A DNA stretch of 64,000 nt from Favolaschia claudopus (GCA_037176885.1 JAWWNJ010000067.1:1240001-1304000); one strand, 5' to 3'. Counted from the stretch's first letter, positions 1-11,208 are shown. Made by a program: numbers and translations. The notes: generated from the letters alone by a model not told the origin.

Positions 1-345
1 CAATCTCGATATCGGGGCCTGAGAGAGGATGCGGACAATGTCCTTCAACCCAGTAGGAGCCCGCTTGTGATCTAAGTCCATAACAACGTCCTGGATAGAG
101 GATACGATGCTGCAATGGGGGGAATTGCAGAGGTCAAGAAAACCTTGCGCGCTATCTCGAAATACTCGGTGTGTGCTGAAGACATTGTTGAGTGTAATGC
201 GCTGGAAGATGTGGTAGCGGCTGGCGGGAAGCCATTTGCGGGCGACGAGGGCGCTGGTACACAGAGATGAGCGGTCGTCGTGGAGGAAGTCGAGGATGGC
301 GTCGACGAGCTCTTGGGCAAGGTTGTTGGCAAGAGACAGAGTCAT
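1..345 (-). CDS. F-box protein, N-terminal part (runs off the left edge)
   Basis: The minus strand from the ATG at 345 is open to the window edge (115 residues). It starts MTLSLANNLAQELVDAIL and continues with a helix-rich F-box-like segment (LAQELVDAILDFLHDD, then SALVARKWLPASR), the usual start of Agaricomycete F-box/LRR-like proteins that act as substrate adaptors in SCF ubiquitin ligases. It is clearly paralogous to the complete F-box gene at 15968-17346 (same start, same block order), and like that gene it lies just downstream of a beta/gamma-crystallin-like secreted protein gene, here 391 bp away. The C-terminal leucine-rich part is outside the window. The family assignment is by pattern; the partner substrate is unknown. 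Confidence 0.8.
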   Translation of the reverse strand, partial: MTLSLANNLAQELVDAILDFLHDDRSSLCTSALVARKWLPASRYHIFQRITLNNVFSTHRVFRDSAQGFLDLCNSPHCSIVSSIQDVVMDLDHKRAPTGLKDIVRILSQAPISRL

Positions 346-736
346 TGAATCGGTTACCGGCATCTGCTTTGCCGGGATGTGTGTTTGTGATTACGTCAAA
401 CTTCCTTGCCTTTCGCCGTCATCTTCCTGGTTGTATATCCTCGACGACGGCGCCACATTCGACGCTTTCGCACTGGCAGTACTGCCATCTGGCTACACGA
501 ACTCGGAGATCTTAGGTCCACGGCCCTGGGCTGGATTTGATTTCTGAATTTCGGCTCGGCTCGAAGCTAATTTCTCAGCGTAAAAACTTCCTTGATTCAC
601 ATGATACCTTTCAAAACAAAAATATTACAACGCTCGCATGCAGCCGGGGTGATCTACGAGACTACGAATATGACCAAGTCCTCGAGATCATGTCAATTGA
701 AGCTACTGTGCGGCCAACTTCACACTATTCTTCGCT

Positions 737-1343
737 TCAACCGAAGAAGCACCTAAAGATCTCCAAGTTGAAAAGACGAATAATACTAATGTAAGCTTAC
801 TCACTTGAACGAAGAGATGTGGTCGTTGAACCCCACAGTGGCCGCGACGTTCAAGTTGGAGATGCCTGGGCTGCGAATCGGTCCCAATTGCCCGCCCGAG
901 CAGTTGATGTCGCTCAAGGAGATCACTTCAGGCTCATTCTCGCTTCAGTTATTGATGGCACCTACATGTAAAAGAAACAATCCTGGCCAGAGTCGGGTCC
1001 AACGGAGGAGATGTTGTCGTTGAACTGGCTAGGCAAGTTGACGCATTCACCGCTGTTTCCGTGGAACACACCACAGGTGCCGGTGAATCCCGCGTCAGTG
1101 CAGACAAAGCTAAGGACGGTGGGTCAATATTGAGCTCCGATACGAGTAGCCTTGGCTTACACATTGCCTTGGGTGCGGGCAACGAGCTGAATGTAATATT
1201 CAAGGTGAGCGAAAACTTAAACCAGAGAAGCGACAGAGGATAACCTCTTGAGTGCTGTTCGTAGCGTCCGTCGAACGCTCGAACACAGGCGGCATCGCCG
1301 CGACGAAGGGAATGAGAGCGAGGAACGCAGCGGTGAACTTCAT
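737..1343 (-). CDS. Small secreted beta/gamma-crystallin-like protein (left copy)
   Basis: Five exons can be joined in phase from the ATG at 1343 to the TGA at 737-739, giving about 130 residues. The first exon (1245-1343) encodes a signal peptide (MKFTAAFLALIPFVAA). The mature part has Cys pairs in a Greek-key pattern (FVCTDAGFTGTC, then SSVGPDSGQDCFF, then GPIRSPGISNLN, ending SSFKCFFG), typical of secreted fungal beta/gamma-crystallin-fold proteins. The gene is nearly the same as the one at 14894-15504, with the same intron positions and phases. Every intron has GT-AG ends; intron 1 has an unusual GTTATC donor. Function is unknown; such proteins are extracellular, often disulfide-stabilised and sometimes calcium-binding. 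Both copies look intact. Confidence 0.85.
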
Positions 1344-1402
1344 TTCACTAGCAGGAGTCAAACTTGTGAGTGACTTGCTTTTTGCTGTTCAATCCCTCTC
1401 GT

Positions 1403-1409
1403 TTTATAC
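1403..1409 (-). promoter_or_regulatory. TATA box of the left secreted-protein gene
   Basis: Read on the minus strand this is GTATAAAAC about 60 bp upstream of the ATG at 1343. The paralogue at 14894 has GTATAAAG at a matching distance, and the sequence between TATA and ATG is partly conserved (CAAGTTTGACTCC near the start), which supports it as a shared core promoter. Confidence 0.6.
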
Positions 1410-1434
1410 GCTCAACTCTCCATTATTTGTTTGT

Positions 1435-1469
1435 TCCTCCTCCTCCTCCTCCTCCTCCTCCTCCTCCTC
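1435..1469. repeat. (TCC)n microsatellite
   Basis: About eleven uninterrupted TCC units sit some 30 bp upstream of the TATA box of the left secreted-protein gene. The equivalent place in the right-hand copy lacks this tract. Confidence 0.95.
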
Positions 1470-1479
1470 ACCTTGAACA

Positions 1480-2657
1480 ATGATACTTATCTTTGGATTC
1501 AGGTACACCGCGACGGCATGTTCTCACTCCCATAGAGAAAATATAATGAATCGACATGAGCCAAGGCTTAGTGTAAAAATAAATTTCTTGCCCCAGTAAG
1601 ACATCCGAGCCGCATATAACGCCGACATCTATTGAACTTTCGTTCAGCGCTCAACCTGATCACTGTTCTGCCAACAAAGTCCGAATGTAGAACTAGATGC
1701 CAAGGGAAAGTTTGCCTGTAAGGACGGAATCAAGCAAAAGCGCAGAAATCGCAACACCGCGTACCTCCAGATTGCCCAAGCTATCAGAACCAGATTTATC
1801 AGTGTTTATCCTTGTAAAGCCTGGACATTGTCTTTTCCTTACTCAAAAGCGCAGTCACGGACTTGGCAGTACGTGTTTGATCATTTCTTTCAAAAAATCT
1901 CTTCCCCGTCGGAAGTCCTAAGTTACTTGGCTGAATCGATTCGACCGCATTACCCACGACTCCCCGCCCGAGGCGGCTCAGTCATTCTGGAATCCCGTCC
2001 AATTCTCCAGCTCTGAGAGCATTCAGACTCATTGAGAGCTCACCGGTAGATGTTTGGAGCGGATGCGCTTGTGCACATGACTACGGGAAAATGGTAAAAC
2101 TGCAGTATCTGTTGGGTGATGGTTTTGTAGAAGCGGTAAGCAGTTCGAGAATTGATGAGGCCCATGCTCGAATCTCGAGACCATTCTGGGCTTCTCTTCT
2201 TAGCGTATATATGCATTATAATATATGCGCTCATGATATGGGTTGTTCAAGTTGAGTGCGTGCCTACCGCAAAAGGAAATTACATAAGTTGAACTCCGTT
2301 TCTGAACATCTCCGAGATGCCCGACGAACCACATGCTTACTCAAGCAAAACCAGGCGAAAAAGAAATTACTACTTCATTGAAAGCTTTTGAACATTGCGG
2401 GGCTGTGCTACGCTATCGATTGCTCTTGCTCTGGGGTGTGTCCGCTGAGTCCTGTCTCGGGATGCGCAACAACTCGAACTTCATTCAGAGAGCTTCCACT
2501 ATCAGGTTCTGCCGGCGCTAAACTTCTGTTTACTTGTGAGACGCTTGTACAGCTGGGGCTCATAAGTGTGCCGGCATTACACTGGCATCTGCAGGGCCTA
2601 CTAGGAGCAGGAGTCTAGGAATCATCTCATCAACCATCATTCGGCCGCGAAACCGAG
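1480..2657. other. Intergenic, no gene recognised
   Basis: Short open frames occur on both strands but none has a recognisable domain, splice structure or start context. The stretch lies between the diverging upstream region of the left secreted-protein gene and the 3' end of the DUF4436 gene. Confidence 0.5.
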
Positions 2658-4174
2658 TCAAAATGAACGATGTACCAGTTGTATATCATTGCTGGGGTGT
2701 GAGTTTGTGCTCCGCGAATCTGATGAGATACTTGGTTGGCCAGCTTCTTTCTTGTATCTGACATTCCTGAGCCTTTGGCCAAGAACAAACATCAGGAGAT
2801 AAAAACACTGCAAAGCATAAATAAGCATGGCTTGATAAACACGCTTGAATGGAGTCATACACAGCACGCCATTATCACAAGGGTTGGTAGAATGGAATAT
2901 AAGTCTAACATTTTCAAGTTAACACCTCACAGTGCGGAGAGCATACACATTTACCCAGGGTTGCACCTAAAATGAGGCTTCAGAATCTTGCCCAATCTTC
3001 AATTAAAGAAACTCGACATGCCAAATCCTACAGGTGCTCCAGGGAAGTTTGCTCTAACCGAGGTCAGGGCAAATACAGCACCGACAGGCAGAACAAATAG
3101 CTCGGTGTAGAGCTCATGGTGATGGAATACCGTGGTCGAGGCACAAATTACGACGAAGGCGGTCGCAACAAGCCCTATCAAAAGTTATTAAAATGAAGGG
3201 TACTGCCAGTGTGTGTAATCGCGGATCACTTACAGTCAGTTACTGCGATGGCCAGTACAAATACTTTCGTTGCCATAGACCTTTGAATCTCCAGAACAAA
3301 AAGCACATTGGGTGTGGCAGCATCACCCTCCTTTGCCGTGCTGAAACTTCCGGAATACACTATTTGAATATCAAAATTCCTGTGGAACATTAGTATCTTT
3401 AGACTTTAGATGTAAGCTCAACAAGAAGAAAATCGTCATACACCGCAGCTCCAAACGACCTTGCGATTTGAGTTCCTATATGCTTGCCCGTATCATGATC
3501 AATGACTTCCACATACACTGGCGCGTAATAGACGTCAAATGGATATTGCTGCAAACTAGATTGCGATTCTCCTTGTCGAGGGTCAACCAGTGGATTTGTT
3601 CCGACAATTTTTGAGACTGTCCTGAACGTCGCAAAAAGCGGAGCCAAATGCGCATCACAGAAGGCATTAGCGTTGTACTGATATACAGGAGAGTAAGGTG
3701 GGAAAGCCTTAAACGTCGGACTTGTACTGTCAAGGTAGCCACTGTTCAAATCTTACAGTGAATTGGCCGAAGAGTAGAGACAAATCCAATGCTTACTCAT
3801 TTATGAAGATATCTGCAATGCCGAGCGAAGACTCCATGCCAGTGGTGCAGACATTCCGCAAAACGGGGAACCAATCCATCGTAAATGTTCTTTGAATTGG
3901 ATCAGCTGCTGCTATTTCCACAACCAAATCTAGCTATTTCAAAGGTGAAAACAGAGACAGTCACCTGAGAGCACGATTGACTTACAGAAAAGCTAGCCGA
4001 TGACACCAATTGTGCGGGAGTCACAACATGCAGCGGCTTAATCACAAGACGTGAAACCGCTACAAGAAAGCTGATTGCGACAGTGGCGACCATAAAAATC
4101 GAAACGAGCCAGAAAAAGGCTAGTTTGTTCAGGGCTGAAGCCGAAGCGGCTAAGGATCTCACTCCAAGTTTCAT
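2658..4174 (-). CDS. DUF4436 family integral membrane protein
   Basis: Exons join in phase from the ATG at 4174 to the TGA at 2658. The order is an N-terminal transmembrane helix (FFWLVSIFMVATVAISFLV), an extracytoplasmic domain containing the family-type QQYPFDVYYAPVYVEV block, then three further helices (KVFVLAIAVTDWLVATAF; ELFVLPVGAVFALTSVRA; LYSILPTLVIMACC) and a short polar tail. The segment RANFPGAPVGFG before the last helix is characteristic of DUF4436. Two joins matter. A GTATGA donor removes a stop-bearing 62-nt intron near 3410. The exon before the last helix joins cleanly only if an intron begins with GC (GCATGT) rather than GT. Function of the family is unknown. An unspliced frame would stop after FGMSSFFN. 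Confidence 0.7.
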
Positions 4175-4236
4175 GGGAGAATGTTAGCAACTGAAATGGT
4201 GGTCAGTGATGGTGTTTGAAATTGCCATGACTTTAC

Positions 4237-5616
4237 TTAAGTAGGTAAGTAGTATCGGGCTGCAAAACGCGTGTATTTGGTCATTTGGTACCACAGCATA
4301 TTAATTAAAAGACGCCAGACTCGGTATGTGTATTTATTCGACGGAGAAATGTGGAGAACGAGGTTTCCGTGCAGTTCGAGTTCAGCAAGAGCATGGCTAG
4401 GCGTTTCTTGCTTCTGGAACCGGTCAGGGTCAAGAGACGAAAATGAACAAAAATTCTCACCAATCCTGTCTTCAAATAAGACTCCGAGACGTGCCACGAT
4501 GTCAAGCACACCACTGGATGTAATGTGGAGAACCTCAACTTGATTGCTGATCTGTGTAAAAATGTTCGCCCAGTCTCGGAGTTTTGGGGCAGGTAAGTCT
4601 ACGCGCGGAAGCCTGTTCATCAGATTTCCGATAACGGAGACTTGCTTCACAATGGCATCAGTTTGAGCCCGTAAGAGAGGCAGTTGAGCCACGAAAGCTT
4701 CGGCTTCGATTTCGCTAAAACAGATGCCGCGAGAGGTGCACCTTTTTGCGAGGGACGCGAGAGAATTGGAGGAGGTATATAAGGTGTCGATCTCCTCTGA
4801 AATATCTATGACCGATTGAAGAAAACTCTGGGTTTCCTTCACGTAAGAGTCATCTGCGGCAGGCAAAGCCTGCAATGTCGTCTGATCCCGCCCAGTGCAC
4901 ACCTCGTTGAACTGGATCAATAGCATGCATATGCGAGGTACTAGTGGGGCACAGTGCTTCATCGCATCGAGCGACTTCGAAGTCAGGTCGAGCGCGACCA
5001 GTAAAATCGAGTCGTTGCTCCAAGTATCAGTGTGTCCACTTGTTGGAGAAAACAAACTGCGACTTGGAGGTGCAGATATGGAATGGGAAGGTTTAGCATG
5101 GGTTGGATTCCTGCAATTAGTGCAGTTGCCCAACGGGCCGGAGTTGTCTCCAGACAGTCGCCAAGCAGTCGGGACGATATTATCGTAGCGGATGATATTC
5201 TTTCTGCCTCGGGTGTGTTCGACTGCATAGCGAGGATACTTCCTATCCTGTTCGGGAACGTAGAATATTCCGAGGACAGAGATGGGGCCTACGATTTCGC
5301 AAAAGTCGGCAAACAGCGAGTCGGGAGGACGCTCAGTGGGCTCTGATGAGAACTCGAAAGGCTCCCCTGTTTTGAGCCAGCTGAGGGGATGACACTGGTC
5401 GGTGATCATGGGCTCGGTCACCATTCCATCCGCGACCATGCGTTCACCGTCTAGAAGACTGCAGTGGCGATGAACCAGGCAGACGCCAAATTTCCCTTCG
5501 CATTTTCGAAGCACAGGCCAGAGTTGAGATATAATTTCGGCGTTCGAGGTGAAAGTGTCGGATGCTTCGTCAATGGAGGGAAGAGAATTGTAGAGTTTGA
5601 CGTGATTGTCGGACAT
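4237..5616 (-). CDS. Hypothetical 459-aa protein
   Basis: One uninterrupted frame of 459 codons on the minus strand, starting MSDNHVKLYNSLPSIDEA. It has no signal peptide. The N-terminal 150 residues contain short aromatic-rich blocks (GPISVLGIFYVPEQDRKYPRY) followed by a Cys pair (GNCTNC); the C-terminal half is predicted helical (long runs such as SEIEAEAFVAQLPLLRAQ). No domain was recognised. The last 35 residues are basic and tyrosine-rich and could be read-through of an unrecognised intron. It is on the same strand as the DUF4436 gene and only 62 bp upstream of its start. Confidence 0.6.
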   Translation of the reverse strand: MSDNHVKLYNSLPSIDEASDTFTSNAEIISQLWPVLRKCEGKFGVCLVHRHCSLLDGERMVADGMVTEPMITDQCHPLSWLKTGEPFEFSSEPTERPPDSLFADFCEIVGPISVLGIFYVPEQDRKYPRYAVEHTRGRKNIIRYDNIVPTAWRLSGDNSGPLGNCTNCRNPTHAKPSHSISAPPSRSLFSPTSGHTDTWSNDSILLVALDLTSKSLDAMKHCAPLVPRICMLLIQFNEVCTGRDQTTLQALPAADDSYVKETQSFLQSVIDISEEIDTLYTSSNSLASLAKRCTSRGICFSEIEAEAFVAQLPLLRAQTDAIVKQVSVIGNLMNRLPRVDLPAPKLRDWANIFTQISNQVEVLHITSSGVLDIVARLGVLFEDRIGENFCSFSSLDPDRFQKQETPSHALAELELHGNLVLHISPSNKYTYRVWRLLINMLWYQMTKYTRFAARYYLPT

Positions 5617-6304
5617 GAAGAGATAGGCTGGAAGCGAACTCAGCTCTTAACTCGAGATATCTGAATTGGCAAGCGCTCACCGAAATCAGTGAACTGAGTT
5701 GTATGCGCAGGAGATGAACCTTTCCGATGAACGAGCCAAGGCTCAAGCATCTGCGGATTTTATCCCTGGTATGAGCGCTAATCGATTAGGATGGAGGCTT
5801 TTTCTGCTATCAAGCGGTGCAAGGAAGATGAATTGAGGCTGTTGTTGATTGGTGAAGCAAAAGTTCCGAAAAGTTCCGCTGTGAAAACTACCGTCCTGAA
5901 ATAATGCAGCATTATTTTCGTCTCATTCCAAACTGCGGAGATTGTGTACTGGAAGGAATACAGCGATCGATCATGGATATACAGAATCTGCGTGTTGGTC
6001 GAGTCAGTAAGACGGGAAAAGGGCGCAAAGATGCCGACGAATGAGTTGAATTTGGTGCCTCGTGGTTATCTTGTTGCAATGTCATGCTACTGTCGCTGGC
6101 TTTCTACCCAATGAATCAAATACGAGAAACGTGTGGAACATGAGCCTACATCGTGTGAATCATGAATGAAAATTGTTTCACTATTTCGTCGAAGGCGGAC
6201 TTCACGCGTAAACATCGAGACTCATCTGTGTGCTTTAATAGACCTGCGGAATATAAATCCAAGGACAATATCTACTACACCGTCCACAATTCCTTTTCAG
6301 AACC
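5617..6304. other. Intergenic, divergent promoter region
   Basis: The stretch separates the minus-strand gene ending its 5' side at 5616 from the plus-strand secreted-protein gene starting at 6305. No conserved element was recognised beyond AT-rich sequence at 6230-6290. Confidence 0.4.
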
Positions 6305-7509
6305 ATGCTTTCCATCCCGCATTTTCTTGCCTTGACGTTGATTGTATCGATTGCGAATCCTGCGGTGTGTATTGACGGATACTCGAGCGATGATGGTCTT
6401 TGATGGGCTGCAGAGTTCCAGAAATACCACCTGTGTACAAGGCTTTACCGAGTGCGGTCCCGGAATATTGTGCTGCAAGTCAGGGCAAGTGATAGAAAAC
6501 AGCAAAAAAGAATGAAAACGATAGCTGAAGACATCCAATAACAGTGACTTGTGCAATTTTAAACGAGGCATTCCAGCATGTGAAGACCAAAGCCGACTCT
6601 TCATCTCTCAGTTCGGTGGACAATCCTGCAATGACCCATATCTCTGTGAGACATGGTAGAATTTACCGTATCGTGGAATTACTCACCAGAAGACAGTCAA
6701 CTGTAACATCCCAGAAGTGCCTGATACTTGTTGTCGTTCGTGCAATTTTCAAAAAGAGATTTGGTACCGTCTAACTTCGTCTTGCATGCTGATCAGCGAT
6801 TGGAACTGTATGTTTCCATTACTTTACAGACAGCTTCATCTCTTGCATCGATGCTGTCGGCGTAACGGCGACTTCGTTTCCCTCAACCGCTACTTTCCTG
6901 CCCCCATCAGTCCCCGTTAACACAGAAAGCAACCAGAAGATCGTTTTTTCACCTTCTTCTGCTTGGAATAAAAGCGCGACGGTTCCACCTTGCGCTTCGG
7001 GCTCAGAAATATGGTCGACATCTACACTGAATGCGTCAATCTCGTTCAACTTTTCTGGTAATCGGCCCTGACTTGTGATGGCGGAGTTCTTACCTGTCGC
7101 CGTAGGCCCTAGCATAATGGTCCACACCGTGGCATCCACTCACGGAGGGGCCTTCTCGGTGTCATTGGATGGCGTCAACACCACGACAATGATAGATACG
7201 TATTCGGGCAGTCAGTCCATGCTGTCTGAATGCATGTCGAGTCAGTTCCCTCCACTGATTCAAGTTCCACCCACCCTACTCAATCAGACGGACCATGTAA
7301 TTACATTGGTCTATATGGGCGCTTCGCCAGACGCCCAAGGCGCCCAAGCTAATATTTCCGGACTTGACATCCAATTCGATTCGTTCGCAATCCCGGTGTT
7401 CGTCGCTGAGGTCCAGAACGGCACTTCTGGTGCCCGTCACTCAGCCACCGCTGCTGGACTGTGGGCGAGATATTCAGGGATCGTTGGAGTGATGATGTTC
7501 CTCTTTTAG
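6305..7509 (+). CDS. Secreted Cys-rich protein with Ser/Thr-rich C-terminal domain, possibly membrane-anchored
   Basis: The ATG at 6305 opens a signal peptide (MLSIPHFLALTLIVSIANPA). Downstream exons carry a dense Cys block (CVQGFTECGPGILCCKSG; later PDTCC and ISCIDAVG), then a Ser/Thr- and Asn-glycosylation-rich domain ending in the single-exon segment 7123-7509. That segment has SIMVHTVASTHGGAFSVSLD and QFDSFAIPVF, which match a common Agaricomycete extracellular family of unknown role. The last residues (SGIVGVMMFLF) are hydrophobic, so a GPI-type or membrane anchor is possible. The join near 6470 appears to use a GCAAGT donor, and the join before 6831 is ambiguous, so internal exon borders are uncertain. 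Confidence 0.6.
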
Positions 7510-8187
7510 AGCTCACCTGGTATGCATTTTAGAATCCTTTGAAGGGATAAAGATTGGGTTTGTCGAGCACATACATACTTACAATAGAAATTCTTGGTTT
7601 TCAGCAGCTCAGTCGATTCCCCGACGATGCCGGGGTAACCAGATGCAGTAGGATCCTTCCACGGAAGAGAGAAGGTGTAACTTGAAAGAAAGACCATGAG
7701 GCTTCAGCCCAGAAGCAACCAGGTGTACGAGGCGTGTCCGAACGCCACACTGTAGTAGTGGTGCCATCCGATAGATAGCCAAGATGGGCGCCTCTTCTTG
7801 GCACCGTCCGCTAAAAGATGAGCCCCCATAACGCTTCTGGTACAAGTAAAAGGGACCCACTAAACTAACCAGATTTTTGAATATGTTGCTGTTCCGCATC
7901 CGGTTGATAGAATAGATGATCTGCAGAAATCGAATTTAACGTGAATACAATGTGGATAGGTTTTGCTGGGCGTGTACCGAAAATAAACTATGAGGCTTCT
8001 GAGACTCACCTACCACAGCAATATCGGCAAATTCCGTATTCTGTGGTCAGTCAGAGGAGTGTGTTCGGTTTCGTTCTATTATCTGGAGTTTATGAGTGCC
8101 TTGGGTGAAACCGAAGTTATCGCGGATACCAGACGGTTCCAAAGAAGCGAGAGATGACACCGTGACATATTGCTTCCTTGCCGTGTT
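7510..8187. other. Region with decayed or unresolved minus-strand coding sequence
   Basis: Several minus-strand open stretches (for example 7609-7899, and one around 7890-8060 with an AAT-ACG-GAA-TTT-GCC frame bounded by GT and AG) look like exons but could not be joined in one phase. They may be the 3' part of the membrane-protein gene whose middle lies at 8188-8422. No function can be assigned. Confidence 0.3.
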
Positions 8188-8730
8188 TTACGAGGCACCC
8201 CTCAGGCATGGGGTCTGGATAGGTCTGGATATGTGCTTGGATACTAGGTAGCCGACAATGAGCGGACCGACATAGCAACTTGATAGGAACACCACAGAGG
8301 CGATGAACAATACGGCGTCCAGTAAGCTGGCGGAGACGAAACTTTGTGATTGGCTAGACGGGTTGGACGGCAACAAAGCACCTAGATCATTTGTAGAAGC
8401 GGGAGGAGAGCTGAAGGAGCTCCTGTCTCGGTAACCCAGACGTTATAGCGTGACCTGCGAATTGCTTGAGGGCGGGATTCTTATCTTATCTGACTCGGAT
8501 TGATCCGGCGGAGTTTCAATAAATGATAAGAGATTTTGAGGTAACGATCACGCTATAGTGTGATCGTTGTCCCATCTTTTCTTATCATTTATTCCGGATC
8601 AATCCGAGGGCTGATAAGATAAGAACCCGCCCTCAAGCAATCCACAGGTCACACTATAACGTCTGGGTTACCGAGACAGAAGGAGCTCAAGTTGAGCTTG
8701 GAGTCGGGATCTCGAGAGCCAAATTATTGG
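8188..8730 (-). pseudogene. Fragment of a membrane-protein gene interrupted by a MITE
   Basis: A minus-strand frame (8376 down to 8188) encodes a hydrophobic helix (LLDAVLFIASVVFLSSCYVG) followed by a second (PLIVGYLV). Deleting the 257-bp element at 8423-8679 and one copy of its 9-bp duplication makes this frame continue upstream without a stop into 8689-8720 (DPDSKLNLSSFSSPP across the junction). The insertion adds 266 bp, which is not a multiple of three, so it would break the frame if the site is exonic. If it lies in an intron or 5' leader the gene could be functional. The protein family was not identified. Confidence 0.35.
8423..8679. mobile_element. 257-bp foldback MITE with 9-bp target duplication (Mutator-like)
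   Basis: The element begins CTGTCTCGGTAACCCAGACG and ends with its reverse complement. The two arms pair over roughly 90 bp with few mismatches, and the centre (about 8550-8575) holds a further near-perfect palindrome (AACGATCAC and GTGATCGTT), so nearly the whole element can fold into one hairpin. It is flanked by the direct repeat AAGGAGCTC (8414-8422 and 8680-8688). A 9-bp duplication is typical of the Mutator (MULE) superfamily. There is no coding capacity, so it must be moved in trans. Confidence 0.9.
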
Positions 8731-8939
8731 AGCAAAAAGCAAAAGCGTCTGAGTCGGCGTTAATCGGCTTTGCGATTCCCAGCCTGGGGCACTCGGGACA
8801 CTACGGCCCCAACTGTCAACAACTCTGCTTGGACTCTGCCCACCATGACGCCTACGACAACTCTCGGCGCCGAGTTCTCTTCTTCTATTATGCTTCTCCT
8901 CCTTCGCTAGGCCGTGCAAATACACTCCTCAATACACTC

Positions 8940-9754
8940 ACCGCACCGTGACTAGGATTCCGGATTCTTTTCGACTCGACCACGATTCTATTGCTGAATC
9001 CTGAGAGTATTGTGAGACCGACGCCGACGACGCAAATGGATCTCATGAGTCGGAGTCACGACTTCGACAACGGAAGGTGTCAAGACGAGGCTGAGCGCTG
9101 AGCTTGAGCAGGAAGGATGACTTGACCCATTGGAAATTCCGATTTGAAATTTATTTCATTCATTTTTCCCGAAGCTGATCACTACATATGTGCTATTGTG
9201 ACTCGCCGTTCCTGAGAACACCGGTTTACGCGGGGGGTCCCCTCCCACTGGCTCGACGAGGCCAATGTCATCTTCTGCACAGGCTGCCGGTTTGAAACGA
9301 TCTTTCATTCCTGCAAATCCTCGTTGGAGCGAGGTATCCGTATTACGCGATTGGCGGCGTCGGCGGATGCAGGAGTGGAGGGCGAGGATGCGGTAAAGGT
9401 TGTCGCAAGGTCCCCACCCCCCTACTCACAGATGACGAGAAAGAGATCGACACAAATTCGCCGGGAAAGCAGTAAGGCCGACCATTTCGGAGCTGGAGGA
9501 AGATGCTGAGCAGCCAAGACTCTCTCCTCTTGCCACCAACACACATCCCCTCCCAATTCTTCCCAGTTACGTTTCGTATTCCTATGGACATTCTTCGCGG
9601 CGACAACTGTGGCCGCGATATATGGGGATGAGCAGGACATGGCCCTCAGTCAAGATTTTCTCCTCGCTTTTCGTTCGCGCCGTGCTCATTCTTCCCTTTG
9701 CGACTATAGATCATTCTCTGCCCCCCTCCACACCCCTCCCTATCTTCGACGATG
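8940..9754. other. Intergenic, no gene recognised
   Basis: Minus-strand frames around 9343-9640 are open but show no domain, and the plus strand is low-complexity. No regulatory element was identified. Confidence 0.4.
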
Positions 9755-11208
9755 GCGTTACGGGGACGCACCTCCTCCCCGCCTTCTCCCGTCGTACACC
9801 CCACCACTCTCTCCTCCCCTCCCCATCAATTCACGTCCTTTACACCTTCGCCTTCAGCTCATCAGCATCCTCGAAGTGCATGCTCCCCCTTACCTCTTAT
9901 CCTCGTTAGTTGGTCCCCCGCATCCGCATTTGCTTCGTCCCTCGCAACAACACGGTGTCAAGGACGACACGTCTACGTCGGCAACCTACGCGCACCAGAG
10001 TCGCCTCCACGGTACGACTATCTCTCCGCTCCTCGTTTCTCGCTTCATTTCTGCCTCCCCATCATCCCACTTCCTCCTCCTCCTTTGTTTACCAACCTCT
10101 CCCTCCCCCTTTCCTTTCTTCTTCATGAATTCAGCACATTGCTGATACATTCTCCTGGTACAGACGCGCACGCTCCGCACGACCTGCTCCCTCCTCCCGG
10201 TCGTAAAAGCGGCGTCTTGACGGTGTGTGCGTATGCGCGACGCCTTCACATGTTGTTCCGTTAGCCATTCCGCTACAAGCCCAAGTGGCGGAGTAGTGAA
10301 GGTGGTGGTGGGAATGAGGGAGGAACGAGACGAGACCGTGGTGCGACGCAGGGGGATCCATAATGGCGATGGAGATGGCGAGGGCATGGGAGACGGACAC
10401 GGAGAGTCGAGTGCGCTGGGCTGGAGTATGAGCTCGGTAAGATCGATTTCGTTTGCATTGATTGTCCCGCTTCTTTCTTCTGTGATGGGTGACGGGGAGC
10501 CGAGAGAAGGGGGAGGTGGCTACGAGAGGACGTTACGGGGACGCACATCCTCCTCGCCTTCTCCCGTCGTAACGCACCCCCACCACTCTCTTCTCCCCAT
10601 CAACTCATTGCCTTTGGCTGGTCATCATCCTCAACATGTATCCTCTCCACCCTCACCTCTATATCCTCTTCAGCCCGTCCCCCCACACCTATATTCTCTT
10701 CGTCCCTAGCGACAACACCGATGTCAAGAACGACACATTTACGTCGGCGACCTACGCGCACCAGAACCATCTCCACAGTACACCTCTCCCTATCTCTCAC
10801 AGCTCTCTCATTACTCGCTACATCTCTTCCTCCCCTTCATCTCATTTCTTCCTCCTTCTTCGTTCACCAACCCTCTCCATTCCCCCTTTCCTTTCAATAA
10901 AGAATGACGCTGATACTTTCCTTGGTCTAGGCACCCAGCCCTGCTTCCTGCTCCCGATCGTAAGACCTGCGTGTGTTGACGGCGTATGTGTATGTGCGGG
11001 GCCGTCGCCACTTGCTGCGTTACCGTCTCCGCTGGGTAGTTGAGGTCGCGGTGCGGCGGTGCGAATGAGGATGAAGGGAGTAGAGGAGGTCGTTGTCCGA
11101 CCCAAGGAAGAGAGGGTATCGGCGATGAAGATGGTGTTGGTGAGGGAGACGGAGATGGCAATAGAGAAGGAAAGGAATGTCGAGTGCGCTGGGCCGGAGT
11201 ATGAACGG
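9755..11208. repeat. Two-unit tandem duplication, period about 779 bp
   Basis: Unit 1 (about 9755-10432) and unit 2 (about 10534-11208) align over their full length. Both start with GTTACGGGGACGCA and share a block beginning GTCAAG(G/A)ACGACAC(G/A) near 9958 and 10727. Both end in CGAGTGCGCTGGGC(T/C)GGAGTA. Divergence is high, with many indels in C/T-rich stretches. Short GT and AG sites are conserved between units on the plus strand (for example donors near 10012 and 10781), while the minus strand keeps a frame with PSALD in both. Neither strand gives a clean gene, so this looks like an old duplicated gene fragment now decaying. Confidence 0.65.
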
